From NCBI GenBank assembly GCA_039029535.1, contig JBCCFW010000070.1:1-34697 (forward strand): a DNA stretch of 34,697 nt. Direction: 5' to 3'. The notes under the pieces are model-generated. The model was not told the origin of the DNA and made no database searches. It was given only the letters and a program-made list of their open reading frames with translations. The stretch's first letter is position 1, and each line of letters starts with the position of its first letter. Origin of the DNA: JBCCFW01 sp039029535. GTDB lineage: Bacteria; Acidobacteriota; JBCCFW01. Shown one piece after another: positions 14,384 through 22,597 of this stretch. The position numbers were made by a program, and so were the translations under genes.

Positions 14384-17300
14384 TCAAGTGTCCTGGGAGC
14401 GGCGCGACACGACGACACGGAAACCGAGGTAGTCGTTCCGGTACCCGGCGACGTAGCCGTCGCGGTACGAGACCCGCAGGTGCCTGGAGAGCGAGTCGAT
14501 CCAGGAGCCGCCGCGCACGACCCGACCCACGCCACGCGGAGCCGGGGTCACGGGATCGGCCGTCGGGAGAGTCTCGTAGGGTGCGAAGTCTTCGCCGAGG
14601 CCATCGGCGCACCACTCCCAGACGTTGCCGGCCTGATCCCAGGTTCCCAACGGGCCGTGGCCGGCGGGGAAGCAGCCGACAGGGTGCAGGCCGAGGGGCT
14701 CGCTCCCCCTGTGGCTGACCCGATCGGGCTGCCAGGCATCGCCCCAGGAGTAGATCCGCTGAGGCTCGGCACTCTCGCGCAGGCCGCGAGCGGCCTTCTC
14801 CCACTCGGCCTCCCTCGGTAGTCGCACGACCTCGTCCGGAGTCAGCCTCGAGGCCATGGCCTGCTGGAGCCAAGCGCAGTAGGCCTCGGCCTCCCAGACG
14901 CAGACCCCCGTGATCGGTACGTTGGCGGCACCCTCGAGCTGTCGCTTCCAGGCATCGGGAGAGACGTGACTTTCCTCGTCACGCCAGGCACGGCCTTCGT
15001 CGCACCACCACTCGTCGCTCGTGTAGCCCTTGTCCTCGACGAAGCGTCGATACTCGCCGACCGTCACTGCCCAGCGCTGGATGCGGAAGGGCGACACCGT
15101 GATCCACCGACCGGACTCTTCGTTGTCGTTGGCCGCATCGTCGCCAGGTGCTGCGCCTTGCCACGACTCGCCGGCAGGCACCTCGACCCAGCGCGCGTCC
15201 TCCGTCAGCCGCGGGTCTTTCACCCGACCGAGGCCCGTGGCCACGGCAACCCTCGTCGCGAGGTCGGCCTCCTGCTTCGGATCGGTGAGCACGGGCAGGA
15301 CATCCTCGAGTCCTTCACGCGCAGGTGTGAGCACGGCCTCTGGAAGGCCCCAGGCCTCCAGGTCTTCCAGGCAGAGCGCTGCCGCTGCCACCCTCGGGGC
15401 TCGCTCGGTTGGCGAGGGCCCGGGCTCGCCGACCAGCCCCTGGAGGAAAGCCCTGACGCGCTTCGGGCCGCTCATCGCCAGCACGCCGGCGGTCAGCGTC
15501 GTGACCTCGGCCCAGGCGGGATCGAGCGCTCGCTTCCCAAGCTCCTTCGCCGGCGAGTCCGAGTCGGCCAGGCTCCGGGCGACGAGGAACTCCTGGAACG
15601 TCCGGTGCTGGAAGCGCACGCTCGCCTCGGACGAAAGCAACAGGCCCACGTGGATCTCCAATTCGTGGAGCAGCTCCGCCGCCCGCTCGCGATCGTCGTC
15701 GAGCTCAGATGCGAGCAACTCCACCGCCTCGCCGAGCTCCAGGCTGTCGCTGGCCTCGCCCTCCACGTCGACGGCCTCTTGCATGGCCACGGCCAGGCGG
15801 ACGAGATGTTGCTTGACCGCGGCCGAGCCACCCCAGCGATCGACGACGTCCTGATGACGCTCGCACTCGACGAGGAAGTCGACACAGCGCTCGTAGAGCA
15901 AGGCCCGCTGAGCCGGTAGGCTCTTCTGTGCGTGATGCAGCACGGCGAGCATGGTGAGCATCTGTGGGTTGGTCGCGATGCGGCGCACCGGAGCCGAGTT
16001 GCGCAGGGCATCGAGAAGACCGTCGCGGTGCTTCCGGACGGTCGGGTGATCGACGAGGACGGTGTCGGGTGCGAGGTCGGCCACCGCCCGACACCAGCGC
16101 TCCACGAATCGCTCGATGCCCTCGTCATCCAGCGGCAGCACGTTGACTTCGGAGAAGCGCTCCAGGTGACGCCCCTCCGCCCAAGCCTTGCTCCGACAGG
16201 TGACGACGAAGCGGTTGCTGCGGTCTTTCGGACCGGGTTGCCGTCGTGCCAGCTCAGCGACGGCCTTGCCGAGGGTATCCCGGTCACGACGATTCGCGAT
16301 CTCGTCGAGACCATCGAAGAGGACGAGCAGGCCGCCCTCTTCCAAGAGCGCCTCGGCAACGAGCTCCTTGCTGCTGAGAGCGGCGTCGAGCGTCGGCCCC
16401 CAGTCTTCGGGTCGGATGGTCTTGCCGCCGAGTCGACCCTGGTCGCGAAAGCGGTCTGCCACCTCAGCGAGTCGGAGGAAGAGCGGCCGGGGCGCTGAGC
16501 CCGCCTCGAGGCCAAGGTCGTCGATCGAGCTGTCGGTGCGGTCGAGGTGAAGGCGAGCCAGTCGCAGAGCGAGATGACGAAGGATGGTGGTCTTGCCCGC
16601 CCCCGGGTCACCGACGACGGCAACGCGGTCCTCAGCCAACAGCTCCGAGAGCACGACACGTCTGTGATGACGCTCGAGTCCGCCTTCGGTGCCGCCACCC
16701 CGTCCCTGCATCTCCAGCCGCACGTAGAGCCGCTCCAGACCAATGCTCCTGACGCTCTGGCCCTCCAGCCCGGGGATCGAGAGCTGGCCATGCTCGTCCT
16801 CGATGAGCTCGAGGTGACGCGTCCAGTCGAAGGCAACAGTGGGTGGAGGAGCAGCCGCGACCACCGGTGCCGTGCCGAGCTTGCGCGCCACCTGTGGCAC
16901 GTGGTCCCGAACAAGGTCGGCAAACTCCGTCAGGCTCTCGTAGCTGCTGGTGACGCACTTCTTCTGGGCGGCCTTGACGAACTGACCCAGCGCGAGCTGC
17001 TGCTTCAGCGCCCACTCCTCATCCGTCGGTGGGGCGGGCACCCGTGATCGGTAGAAGAGGAGGTGCGGCTTCTCGCCACCTTTCTTCCACCGAGCGAACG
17101 CCCGGTCGAACTCCTCAGCAGTTCCAGAGTCCGCCCGCGCCGTCGGCGACCCCAGCCGCTGCCAGACGATGACCACCACCACGTCGGCGTCGTCCACGTG
17201 CGGGTTGCAGAGGTCGGCCTGGATGTCCTCGCTGAACTGCGGGAGAACGTCGGCCTCCCAACGCCAGGGATCGAATTGGACGCCGTAGTGCTCGCCCTGC

Positions 17301-17401
17301 GACCGGTTGAAGCGCTGGAGCTCCTTCTCCAGCAGCTCGCGCTCGGCCTGCACGTCGCCCGGCGACGCGATGAAGACCTTGAGATGACGACGCTCGGGCA
17401 T
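14384..17401 (-). CDS. DGR target protein VP2: DUF4062/TIR-like, NACHT NTPase, FGE-sulfatase (CLec) STAND protein
   Basis: The product is 1005 aa. The ATG at 17401 has a GGAGGG Shine-Dalgarno sequence. The architecture is the same as VP1. The DUF4062/nucleoside-deoxyribosyltransferase-like domain (about 5-165) has 'KVFIASPGDVQAERE', 'DADVVVVIVWQRLG' and 'DSGTAEEFDRAFARW', the last very like the DxGTAxE nucleophile motif of deoxyribosyltransferases. The NACHT domain has GDPGAGKTT (264-272) and LLVLFDGLDEI (358-368). The FGE-sulfatase domain runs from about 738 ('WVEVPAGESWQG', 'VCVWEAEAYCAWL', 'RLPREAEWEKAARG', 'GNVWEWCADG') to the end, with VR2 as its tail. Its start is 34 bp past the stop of the RlmD-type gene, so it may be read through from that operon. 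Domain roles are inferred from STAND families; ligand and effector reaction are unknown. Confidence 0.93.
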   Translation of the reverse strand: MPERRHLKVFIASPGDVQAERELLEKELQRFNRSQGEHYGVQFDPWRWEADVLPQFSEDIQADLCNPHVDDADVVVVIVWQRLGSPTARADSGTAEEFDRAFARWKKGGEKPHLLFYRSRVPAPPTDEEWALKQQLALGQFVKAAQKKCVTSSYESLTEFADLVRDHVPQVARKLGTAPVVAAAPPPTVAFDWTRHLELIEDEHGQLSIPGLEGQSVRSIGLERLYVRLEMQGRGGGTEGGLERHHRRVVLSELLAEDRVAVVGDPGAGKTTILRHLALRLARLHLDRTDSSIDDLGLEAGSAPRPLFLRLAEVADRFRDQGRLGGKTIRPEDWGPTLDAALSSKELVAEALLEEGGLLVLFDGLDEIANRRDRDTLGKAVAELARRQPGPKDRSNRFVVTCRSKAWAEGRHLERFSEVNVLPLDDEGIERFVERWCRAVADLAPDTVLVDHPTVRKHRDGLLDALRNSAPVRRIATNPQMLTMLAVLHHAQKSLPAQRALLYERCVDFLVECERHQDVVDRWGGSAAVKQHLVRLAVAMQEAVDVEGEASDSLELGEAVELLASELDDDRERAAELLHELEIHVGLLLSSEASVRFQHRTFQEFLVARSLADSDSPAKELGKRALDPAWAEVTTLTAGVLAMSGPKRVRAFLQGLVGEPGPSPTERAPRVAAAALCLEDLEAWGLPEAVLTPAREGLEDVLPVLTDPKQEADLATRVAVATGLGRVKDPRLTEDARWVEVPAGESWQGAAPGDDAANDNEESGRWITVSPFRIQRWAVTVGEYRRFVEDKGYTSDEWWCDEGRAWRDEESHVSPDAWKRQLEGAANVPITGVCVWEAEAYCAWLQQAMASRLTPDEVVRLPREAEWEKAARGLRESAEPQRIYSWGDAWQPDRVSHRGSEPLGLHPVGCFPAGHGPLGTWDQAGNVWEWCADGLGEDFAPYETLPTADPVTPAPRGVGRVVRGGSWIDSLSRHLRVSYRDGYVAGYRNDYLGFRVVVSRRSQDT
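14394..14547 (-). repeat. Variable repeat VR2 of the DGR, at the 3' end of VP2
   Basis: This 154-bp copy is identical to TR except at nine positions, all adenines in TR. The variable residues read D,L,H,D,Y,V,Y,N,D,Y against N,N,N,N,N,D,N,N,D,N in TR. The eighth variable codon keeps the template AAC, and one GAC has become GTC. The flanking arms, including all synonymous sites, match TR exactly. It encodes residues about 952-1003 of VP2. Confidence 0.95.
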
Positions 17402-17435
17402 GGCTCCCTCCAGACTCGGAGACTGAGCCAGGAGC

Positions 17436-18755
17436 TTACCTTCGGACCAACAAGCTCACGACCTCCACGTGGGCCGTCCGTGGAAAGGTATCGAACGGCC
17501 GACAGCTCTCCAGCGACCACCCGCGCTCGAGGAAGGGCGGCAGGTCCTTCGTCAGCGCCTTGGCCTCACACGACAGCAGCACCACCCGCTGCAACGACTC
17601 CGACGACGCCAGCGCTGACGCGACCTCGACGCCGAGCCCCTTCCGCGGCGGGTCCATGACGGCCACCTGCGGTGCGACCTGCGCGAGCGTGTCTTCGATC
17701 GCGTCCTCGACCCGAGCCTGCCGGACGTCGATGCTCCGCCCTTGCTCCGACGCCACCCGGCTCAACGCCCCAGCGGCTTCCTCCGAGCTCTCGATGGCCA
17801 CCACCGAACCGAAGCGGTCCGACAGCGGCAGGGTCAGCGCGCCGACCCCCGAGTAGCCCTCGACGACGCGCTCGTCCTCACCGGCCATCTCCAGCGCGGC
17901 CGCGAACATCGCGGTCGCCGCGGCCGGGTTGGCTTGGAAGAAGGAGAGCGGACCCACCGACTGCGCGTGACCGAGCAGCTCCTCGGTGAGCGCCGTCTCA
18001 CCACCGACGTGCACGAGCTCGCCCGCCGTCAGGTTGTTGCAGCCCCGCTCCTGCACGAGCAGGAAGGCGCCGACCACGAGCTCCTCCTCTGACAGGACAC
18101 TCTCGAGCAGCGCTCTCGAGATCGTGACGTCCTCATGGTCCTGGACCAACGTGAGCAACTGACGACCCGACGAGAACGCCTGCCGCGCCAGCGCGTGCTT
18201 GAGGCCGACGGTGTCTTGGTCGCGGATCGCCAGCCCTCCTTCCTCGACCCGAGTCGACAGCCGCTCCAGCAAGCCCGCGAGCTCGGGCGTGAGCACGGGG
18301 CAGCCGGTGTTGTCGGTGAGCGAGTGCGTCCCCGCCACGTAGGAGCCCAGCGTCACGCGACCGTCGCGGTGCGTGAACGTCTGCTTGGCGAAGTGGCGGT
18401 AGCCGAAGGGCTCGCTCGGCTGCTCGATGGCGGCCAGGCGCGTGGTGAGCACCGGGTCGACCTCCGCCAGCGCCGCCTCGACGCGACCACGCTTGAAGCG
18501 GGCCTCGTCCCAGAGCGACGCCGCCAGCAGCGGACAGCCCGTGCAGTGGAACTCGTGCGCGCAGGCGTGCTCGAGACGGTCCGGGTCCCGCGTCTCGATC
18601 TTGGCGACCCGGCCCTGCAAGGTGCCGCGCGTGACCTTGTCGGCGCGGAGCACGACCGTCTCGCCAGGATGCGCCTGCGAGACGAGGGCGACCCGACCGT
18701 CGGCCCTGCCCCGTCCGCGGCCGTCCGGGTTGCGGTCGTCGATGGTGACCTTCAC
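17436..18755 (-). CDS. 23S rRNA/tRNA (uracil-5-)-methyltransferase, RlmD/TrmA (RumA) family
   Basis: The product is 439 aa. It transfers a methyl group from SAM to C5 of a uridine in rRNA or tRNA. An N-terminal TRAM-like beta-barrel (about 1-55) is followed by the [4Fe-4S] cysteines C65-x5-C71-x2-C74 and a fourth Cys in 'DNTGCPVL', as in RlmD. The Rossmann part has 'FFQANPAAATAMF', 'VVEGYSGVGALTLPL' and 'MDPPRKGLG'. The nucleophile is Cys396 in 'LLSCEAKALTKDL', with the base Glu431 in 'FPRTAHVEVVSLL'. The GTG start overlaps the upstream small gene by 4 bp (GTGA). Whether the target is rRNA or tRNA cannot be told from sequence alone. Confidence 0.92.
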   Translation of the reverse strand: MKVTIDDRNPDGRGRGRADGRVALVSQAHPGETVVLRADKVTRGTLQGRVAKIETRDPDRLEHACAHEFHCTGCPLLAASLWDEARFKRGRVEAALAEVDPVLTTRLAAIEQPSEPFGYRHFAKQTFTHRDGRVTLGSYVAGTHSLTDNTGCPVLTPELAGLLERLSTRVEEGGLAIRDQDTVGLKHALARQAFSSGRQLLTLVQDHEDVTISRALLESVLSEEELVVGAFLLVQERGCNNLTAGELVHVGGETALTEELLGHAQSVGPLSFFQANPAAATAMFAAALEMAGEDERVVEGYSGVGALTLPLSDRFGSVVAIESSEEAAGALSRVASEQGRSIDVRQARVEDAIEDTLAQVAPQVAVMDPPRKGLGVEVASALASSESLQRVVLLSCEAKALTKDLPPFLERGWSLESCRPFDTFPRTAHVEVVSLLVRR

Positions 18756-18922
18756 GGCTCAGTGCGCCGAGATGCCGACCGCTCACGAAGCCGTTTCCGC
18801 ACCGTCCTGCGGACCTCATCCCACGTGACGACGTCCTCCGGATTCTCCCGGTGCTCGGCGAGGCGGCGTTCGAGGATCGCGAGGTGCCAGTCCGGCACCT
18901 CTTGCTGGTCGTTCGTGCTCAC
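18752..18922 (-). CDS. Small addiction-module-component-like protein (TIGR02574-like)
   Basis: The product is 56 aa from GTG 18922. It is linked by 4-bp GTGA overlaps at both ends, to the Tam-like stop (18919-18921) and the RlmD-like GTG (18755). The core 'LERRLAEHRENPEDVVTWDEVRRTV' resembles the 'ALLERRLAEYxxNPExxxxWEEVKxRL' consensus of putative addiction-module components, the antitoxin-like partners of RelE/ParE-type toxins. No toxin is adjacent, so this is an orphan or a repurposed member. Its double coupling makes real translation likely. Confidence 0.75.
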   Translation of the reverse strand: MSTNDQQEVPDWHLAILERRLAEHRENPEDVVTWDEVRRTVRKRLRERSASRRTEP

Positions 18923-19689
18923 CGACGACCCCACGCCAGGATCCGTCGGAACGGGAAGAAGAACGGACGGTCGTCCGGCAGCTCCGGCAAGAGCTGCTCG
19001 CGGTACGCGCCCAGGAACTCCTCGTAGCGCTCGGCCGGCATCACCTTCTTGTAGGCGTTGAGCGCCGTGCCCTTGATCCACTCCACCACCGACTCCCGTG
19101 ACTCCAGCAAGTGCGGGTACACCCGAACGAACACCCGCTGCTCGCGGAAACCGAGACGATGGAGCAGTCGGGCGTAGTCCTGGGCCGGCAGCACCTGCGG
19201 CTCCTGGGGCTCCGCGGTGAGCGCGCTGGCGAAGGGCTCCTCGCGGGCGAGACGGTGGGCCAGCACGTGCTGGATGTCGTCGTGGTTGTTCGGGACCTGG
19301 AAGGCGAGCTGGCCACCGTCTGCCACCAGGCTCGCCACGTGCTCGAGCAGGCGCTCGTGCTCGCCCACCCACTGGAAGGCGGCGTTCGAGAAGACGAGAC
19401 CGAAGGGCTCGTCCGATGAAAACGTCGCCAGGTCGCCCTGCTCGAAGCCCAGGGTCGGCAGGCGGAACTTCGCGCTCTCTTCCAGCATGGAGGCCGAGCT
19501 GTCGACGCCAAGGGTGCGACCGGCCTCCAGCTTCCGGTGCAGCGCCTGCGTGAGCTCACCCGTGCCGCAACCGAGGTCGACGACGCGCAGGTCGGCGTCC
19601 GGCTCGACCATGTCGAGGAGGTCGAAGAAGGGCTGGCTGCGCTGCGTGTTGAAGCGCTCGTACTGCTGGGGATCCCAGGGGCTGCTCAT
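18919..19689 (-). CDS. tam: Trans-aconitate 2-methyltransferase-like SAM methyltransferase
   Basis: The product is 256 aa, the usual Tam length. The ATG at 19689 has AGGAGGT 6 nt upstream and gives the family N-terminus 'WDPQQYERFNTQRSQPFFDLL'. The SAM site is VVDLGCGTGELT (motif I); then 'TLGVDSSASMLEES', 'FGLVFSNAAFQWV' and 'GGQLAFQVPNN'. The C-terminus has the Tam-type 'VEWIKGTALNAYKKVMPAERYEEFLGAYREQLL'. Tam methylates trans-aconitate, relieving inhibition of aconitase. It is the first gene of a coupled trio with the small protein and the RlmD-like enzyme. Confidence 0.9.
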   Translation of the reverse strand: MSSPWDPQQYERFNTQRSQPFFDLLDMVEPDADLRVVDLGCGTGELTQALHRKLEAGRTLGVDSSASMLEESAKFRLPTLGFEQGDLATFSSDEPFGLVFSNAAFQWVGEHERLLEHVASLVADGGQLAFQVPNNHDDIQHVLAHRLAREEPFASALTAEPQEPQVLPAQDYARLLHRLGFREQRVFVRVYPHLLESRESVVEWIKGTALNAYKKVMPAERYEEFLGAYREQLLPELPDDRPFFFPFRRILAWGRR

Positions 19690-20443
19690 GTCCGACCTCC
19701 TCACGTCGCTCTCGAAGGGAGCTGACGAGGATACCGCCCCGCCCGGATCACGCTCGGAAGCGCGTGCCACCCGGGCGCTCAGTTCTCGAACAGGCTAGTT
19801 CGCGTCCAAGAGTGGCCCGCCAGGATTCGCCCGAATGGTGCGTCGGACTCGTGCGGTGACGAGAGTCGTCGTAGCCGGGCACTACGGTGGCTCGAGGAGA
19901 CGTGCGAGACGACGTGCCAGGCGGGATGAAGCCGCGAGGCCACTCCTTGGGTGGGGACTAGCTAAGGGCTCGACATGACCCGGCTTGACCCAACTCATGC
20001 CTGTCCGTTCCTAAACGGCACGTTCGCAGGTCGTAAGCCCCGTGTCCGAGCTTCGAACGTCTCGGTTCGCGACTCTGAAGGACTTCGGAGGTCAAGGATC
20101 GTCGACTCGAGGTCACCTGGGCCGATCTCCGCCCCGGTTCCGTCTCCTGGCGCTGAGGTGGCGGAAAACGAGCCACCCACCGGGATCTCGACGCTCGGGT
20201 GACCGAGATCTCTCGTGATCAGAAAAAACTGTGGAAAAGCCCGGATTGGAATTGCGGCCACTGAAGACGGGGCCTTACTTTCCAGCCGGCACGAGCCAAC
20301 CCCGGATAACTCATGAAGGGTCCGGGGTAAGGGCATGGCTCTCAGCCCGTGCCAACTTGCTTGCACAGCTCGGGTCGGTCGATTCGCCATCATCGACGGG
20401 TTCATCTAGACGAAACGTCGGCCGCCCACGGGAGCCTCCCGGA
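19690..20443. other. 754-bp gene-free stretch between divergent tam and the Ser/Thr kinase
   Basis: Less GC-rich than its surroundings, it has no reading frame with family-like content, no tRNA and no rRNA. It holds a GATCTCG/CGAGATC inverted pair (20184-20190/20204-20210), A-rich tracts near 20223 and the CCGGA/TCATGA palindrome at 20300-20327. It must contain the divergent promoters. A long leader for the kinase mRNA, or an unrecognised small RNA, would fit. Confidence 0.5.
20300..20327. promoter_or_regulatory. Palindromic operator-like site upstream of the kinase gene, related to the VP1-leader repeats
   Basis: CCCCGGA (20300-20306) and TCCGGGG (20321-20327) flank a central TCATGA. The right half, ACTCATGAA then GTCCGGG, matches the VP1 leader's right arm (8727-8744) at 16 of 18 positions; the left half matches its left arm at 13 of 17. 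It lies 116 bp before the kinase start. It may be a shared regulator-binding site or a short dispersed repeat. Confidence 0.5.
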
Positions 20444-21451
20444 ATGTCCCAGGTTCAAGACACCGCCATGGCCGAGCAGAACACGCTCTTCCTCACCGAG
20501 GAAGAGATGTCGAGCCTGGCGGACGAGGGGTCGCCCATCGAGGTCCTGCTCGCCTCGATTCCGCACGACCACGAAGGGCGACTCGAACCGAAGGAAGTCC
20601 TGGGCGAAGGGGGGATGGCCCTGATCCATGCTGCCCAAGATCGGGCACTGCGTCGCCGGATGGCCATGAAGCTACTCCGGCCGCGATTCAACGATGACGA
20701 TCAGGCCGTCTTCTTCTTCATTCGGGAGGGTCAAATCACGGCCCAGCTCGACCACCCCAACATCGTGCCGGTCTATGACGTGGGGCGGGGGAGCAATGGG
20801 CTGTTCATCAGCATGAAGCTGATCGAGGGGCAGACGCTCGACGAGGTCTTCGACAGGTACCCAACCCCACCCTTGCCTAGGGAGACCGAGTTCGAGCTGC
20901 TGAACATCGTGCAGCGCGTGTGTGATGCCCTCTCCTTTGCCCACGCTCATGGCGTCCTGCACGGCGACATCAAGCCGCAGAACATCATGGTGGGCACCCA
21001 CGGTCAGGTCTACGTCATGGACTGGGGCCTCGCTCGCCCCTGCCCACCCGTCGGCGACTCCGCCGATGGGCCCGTCATCGACCTGCCCGACCTGCCCGGA
21101 ATCGCCCTCCCCCGGCTCATCGGGACGCCCACCTACATGGCGCCCGAGCAAGCGTCGGGCCGGGAGTGCGACCACCGTACGGACGTCTTCGCCGTCGGTG
21201 GCCTCCTGTATCGAGCCCTCTCCCGACAGCGGCCCTACTACGCCGGCAGCATCTCCGCCGTGCTCAAGAAGGCCCGCGACCGTGACCTCAAGCCACCGAG
21301 CGAGGTCATCGGCTCGAACGCCATCCCGGAGAAGCTCGAGGCCATCGTGCTCAAGGCCATGGCCGCCAACCCGGCCGAGCGCTACCAGACCATCGACGAC
21401 CTGAGCCGTGACCTCCTCGGCTTCCAGCACGCCGAGATGTTCCAGGGCTGA
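20444..21451 (+). CDS. Soluble Ser/Thr protein kinase (Hanks type)
   Basis: The product is 335 aa from ATG 20444; the frame is open further upstream but without kinase-like content. The kinase domain spans about 50-325. It has the Gly-loop GEGGMA (54-59, last Gly replaced by Ala), the ATP Lys76 (AMKLL), helix-C Glu95, the catalytic loop HGDIKPQN (173-180) with Gly in place of the HRD Arg, DWG (193-195) in place of DFG, and 'GTPTYMAPEQASG'. Lacking the HRD Arg, it is a non-RD kinase and may not need activation-loop phosphorylation. There is no membrane helix or sensor domain; the protein ends just after the kinase fold. The HGD/DWG variant is common in kinases of Planctomycetota-like genomes. 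An alternative start is ATG 20468. Confidence 0.93.
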   Translation: MSQVQDTAMAEQNTLFLTEEEMSSLADEGSPIEVLLASIPHDHEGRLEPKEVLGEGGMALIHAAQDRALRRRMAMKLLRPRFNDDDQAVFFFIREGQITAQLDHPNIVPVYDVGRGSNGLFISMKLIEGQTLDEVFDRYPTPPLPRETEFELLNIVQRVCDALSFAHAHGVLHGDIKPQNIMVGTHGQVYVMDWGLARPCPPVGDSADGPVIDLPDLPGIALPRLIGTPTYMAPEQASGRECDHRTDVFAVGGLLYRALSRQRPYYAGSISAVLKKARDRDLKPPSEVIGSNAIPEKLEAIVLKAMAANPAERYQTIDDLSRDLLGFQHAEMFQG

Positions 21452-21691
21452 GCGTTCCGCCGCGGGCGCCGCCCGTCGTCACGGCGGCTTGAAACCGTCG
21501 GCCTTGGCCGCCATGCTCTGCGGCATGTTCACTCCGCACCACCGCTACACCTGACCCGCGACTTCGTCGCGCAGGTCTTGCGCGCGGAGTGAGTCGCGTC
21601 CCTCTCGGGCCTGTCTGAGCCGCTTCCTGCCGCTCTAGCCCGACCCCGGCCCGGCTCGTCGCGGACCAGCGCACGTCGCCGAAGGCCGACC

Positions 21692-22597
21692 ATGACGTCC
21701 CCACGCGCCCTCTCCCTGTTTCTCCTCCTCGTCGTGAGCCTGCTGGGCCTCGCCTGCACGAGCGAGCCCCCCGCCGCCACCGGTCCGATCCTGCGCTGGA
21801 CCGCCATCCCCGACTCCGACCCCCAGCTCCTGAAGCAGAAGTACGACCCGGTCTCCGCCTACCTGAGCGAGGCCCTCGGCGTGCCGGTGGAGTACGTCCC
21901 GGTCTCCGACTACAAGGCTTCCGTCGAGGCCTTCAAGGCCGGTGACGTTCAGCTTGCCTGGTTCGGTGGTCTCACCGGGGTCCAGGCGCGTCGTGCGGTG
22001 ACCGGCGCGCATGCCGTCGCCCAGGGCAAGGAGGACCCGTTCTACGAGTCGTACTTCATCGCCCATGTCTCCACGGGCATCGAGCGCTCCGAGAGCTTTC
22101 CCGTGGGGTTGGCCAGGCACCCCTTCACCTTCGGCTCACCGAGCTCGACCTCGGGTCGGCTCATGCCCGAGCACTTCCTGAGGCAAGCGACGGGGAAGTC
22201 ACCGTCGGACTTCTTCGAGCAGGGCTTCGCCTTCTCCGGCGCCCACGACCTCACCGCGCGCCAGGTGCAGGAGGGCGGGGCGGTGAAGGCCGGCGTGCTC
22301 AACTACAAGACCTACGACCGTCTCGTCGCCGCCGGTGAGATCGACCCCGACGTCGCGCGCATCGTCTGGGTGACGCCGCCGTACGCCGACTACAACTTCA
22401 CCGCTCATCCCTCGCTCGAGACTGACTTCGGCGCCGGCTTCACCGAGCGTCTTCAGTCCGTGCTCGTCGCCCTCGATGACCCGGCCCTGCTCGACGCCTT
22501 CGCGCGGAGCGCGCTCATCCCGGCGGCCGATGAGGACTTCGCCGACATCGAGCGCACGGCCCTCGAGCTCGGGCTCATCCGCGAGCCCATCGGGTGA
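21692..22597 (+). CDS. phnD: PhnD-type phosphonate/phosphite ABC transporter substrate-binding lipoprotein
   Basis: The product is 301 aa from ATG 21692 with GAAGG upstream. The lipoprotein signal ends at the lipobox GLAC (Cys22). The mature protein is PhnD-like: 'LRWTAIPDSDPQLLKQKYDPVSAYLSEALGVPVEYVPVSDYKASVEAFKAGDVQLAWFGGLT', then 'FTFGSPSSTSGRLMPEHFL', 'VKAGVLNYKTYDRLV' and 'VWVTPPYADYNFTAHPSL'. It would bind a phosphonate, phosphite or similar oxyanion in the periplasm. Its stop overlaps the ATPase start (GTGA). The 240 bp upstream (21452-21691) hold only short, weak hairpins. Confidence 0.88.
   Translation: MTSPRALSLFLLLVVSLLGLACTSEPPAATGPILRWTAIPDSDPQLLKQKYDPVSAYLSEALGVPVEYVPVSDYKASVEAFKAGDVQLAWFGGLTGVQARRAVTGAHAVAQGKEDPFYESYFIAHVSTGIERSESFPVGLARHPFTFGSPSSTSGRLMPEHFLRQATGKSPSDFFEQGFAFSGAHDLTARQVQEGGAVKAGVLNYKTYDRLVAAGEIDPDVARIVWVTPPYADYNFTAHPSLETDFGAGFTERLQSVLVALDDPALLDAFARSALIPAADEDFADIERTALELGLIREPIG

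Noticed and set aside
18752..18922. A full toxin-antitoxin pair
   Set aside because: Only the antitoxin-like half is present; its neighbours are methyltransferases.
19995..20405. 136-codon minus-strand frame in the gap before the kinase gene
   Set aside because: No recognisable domain and no Shine-Dalgarno; it crosses the palindrome region. Treated as non-coding.
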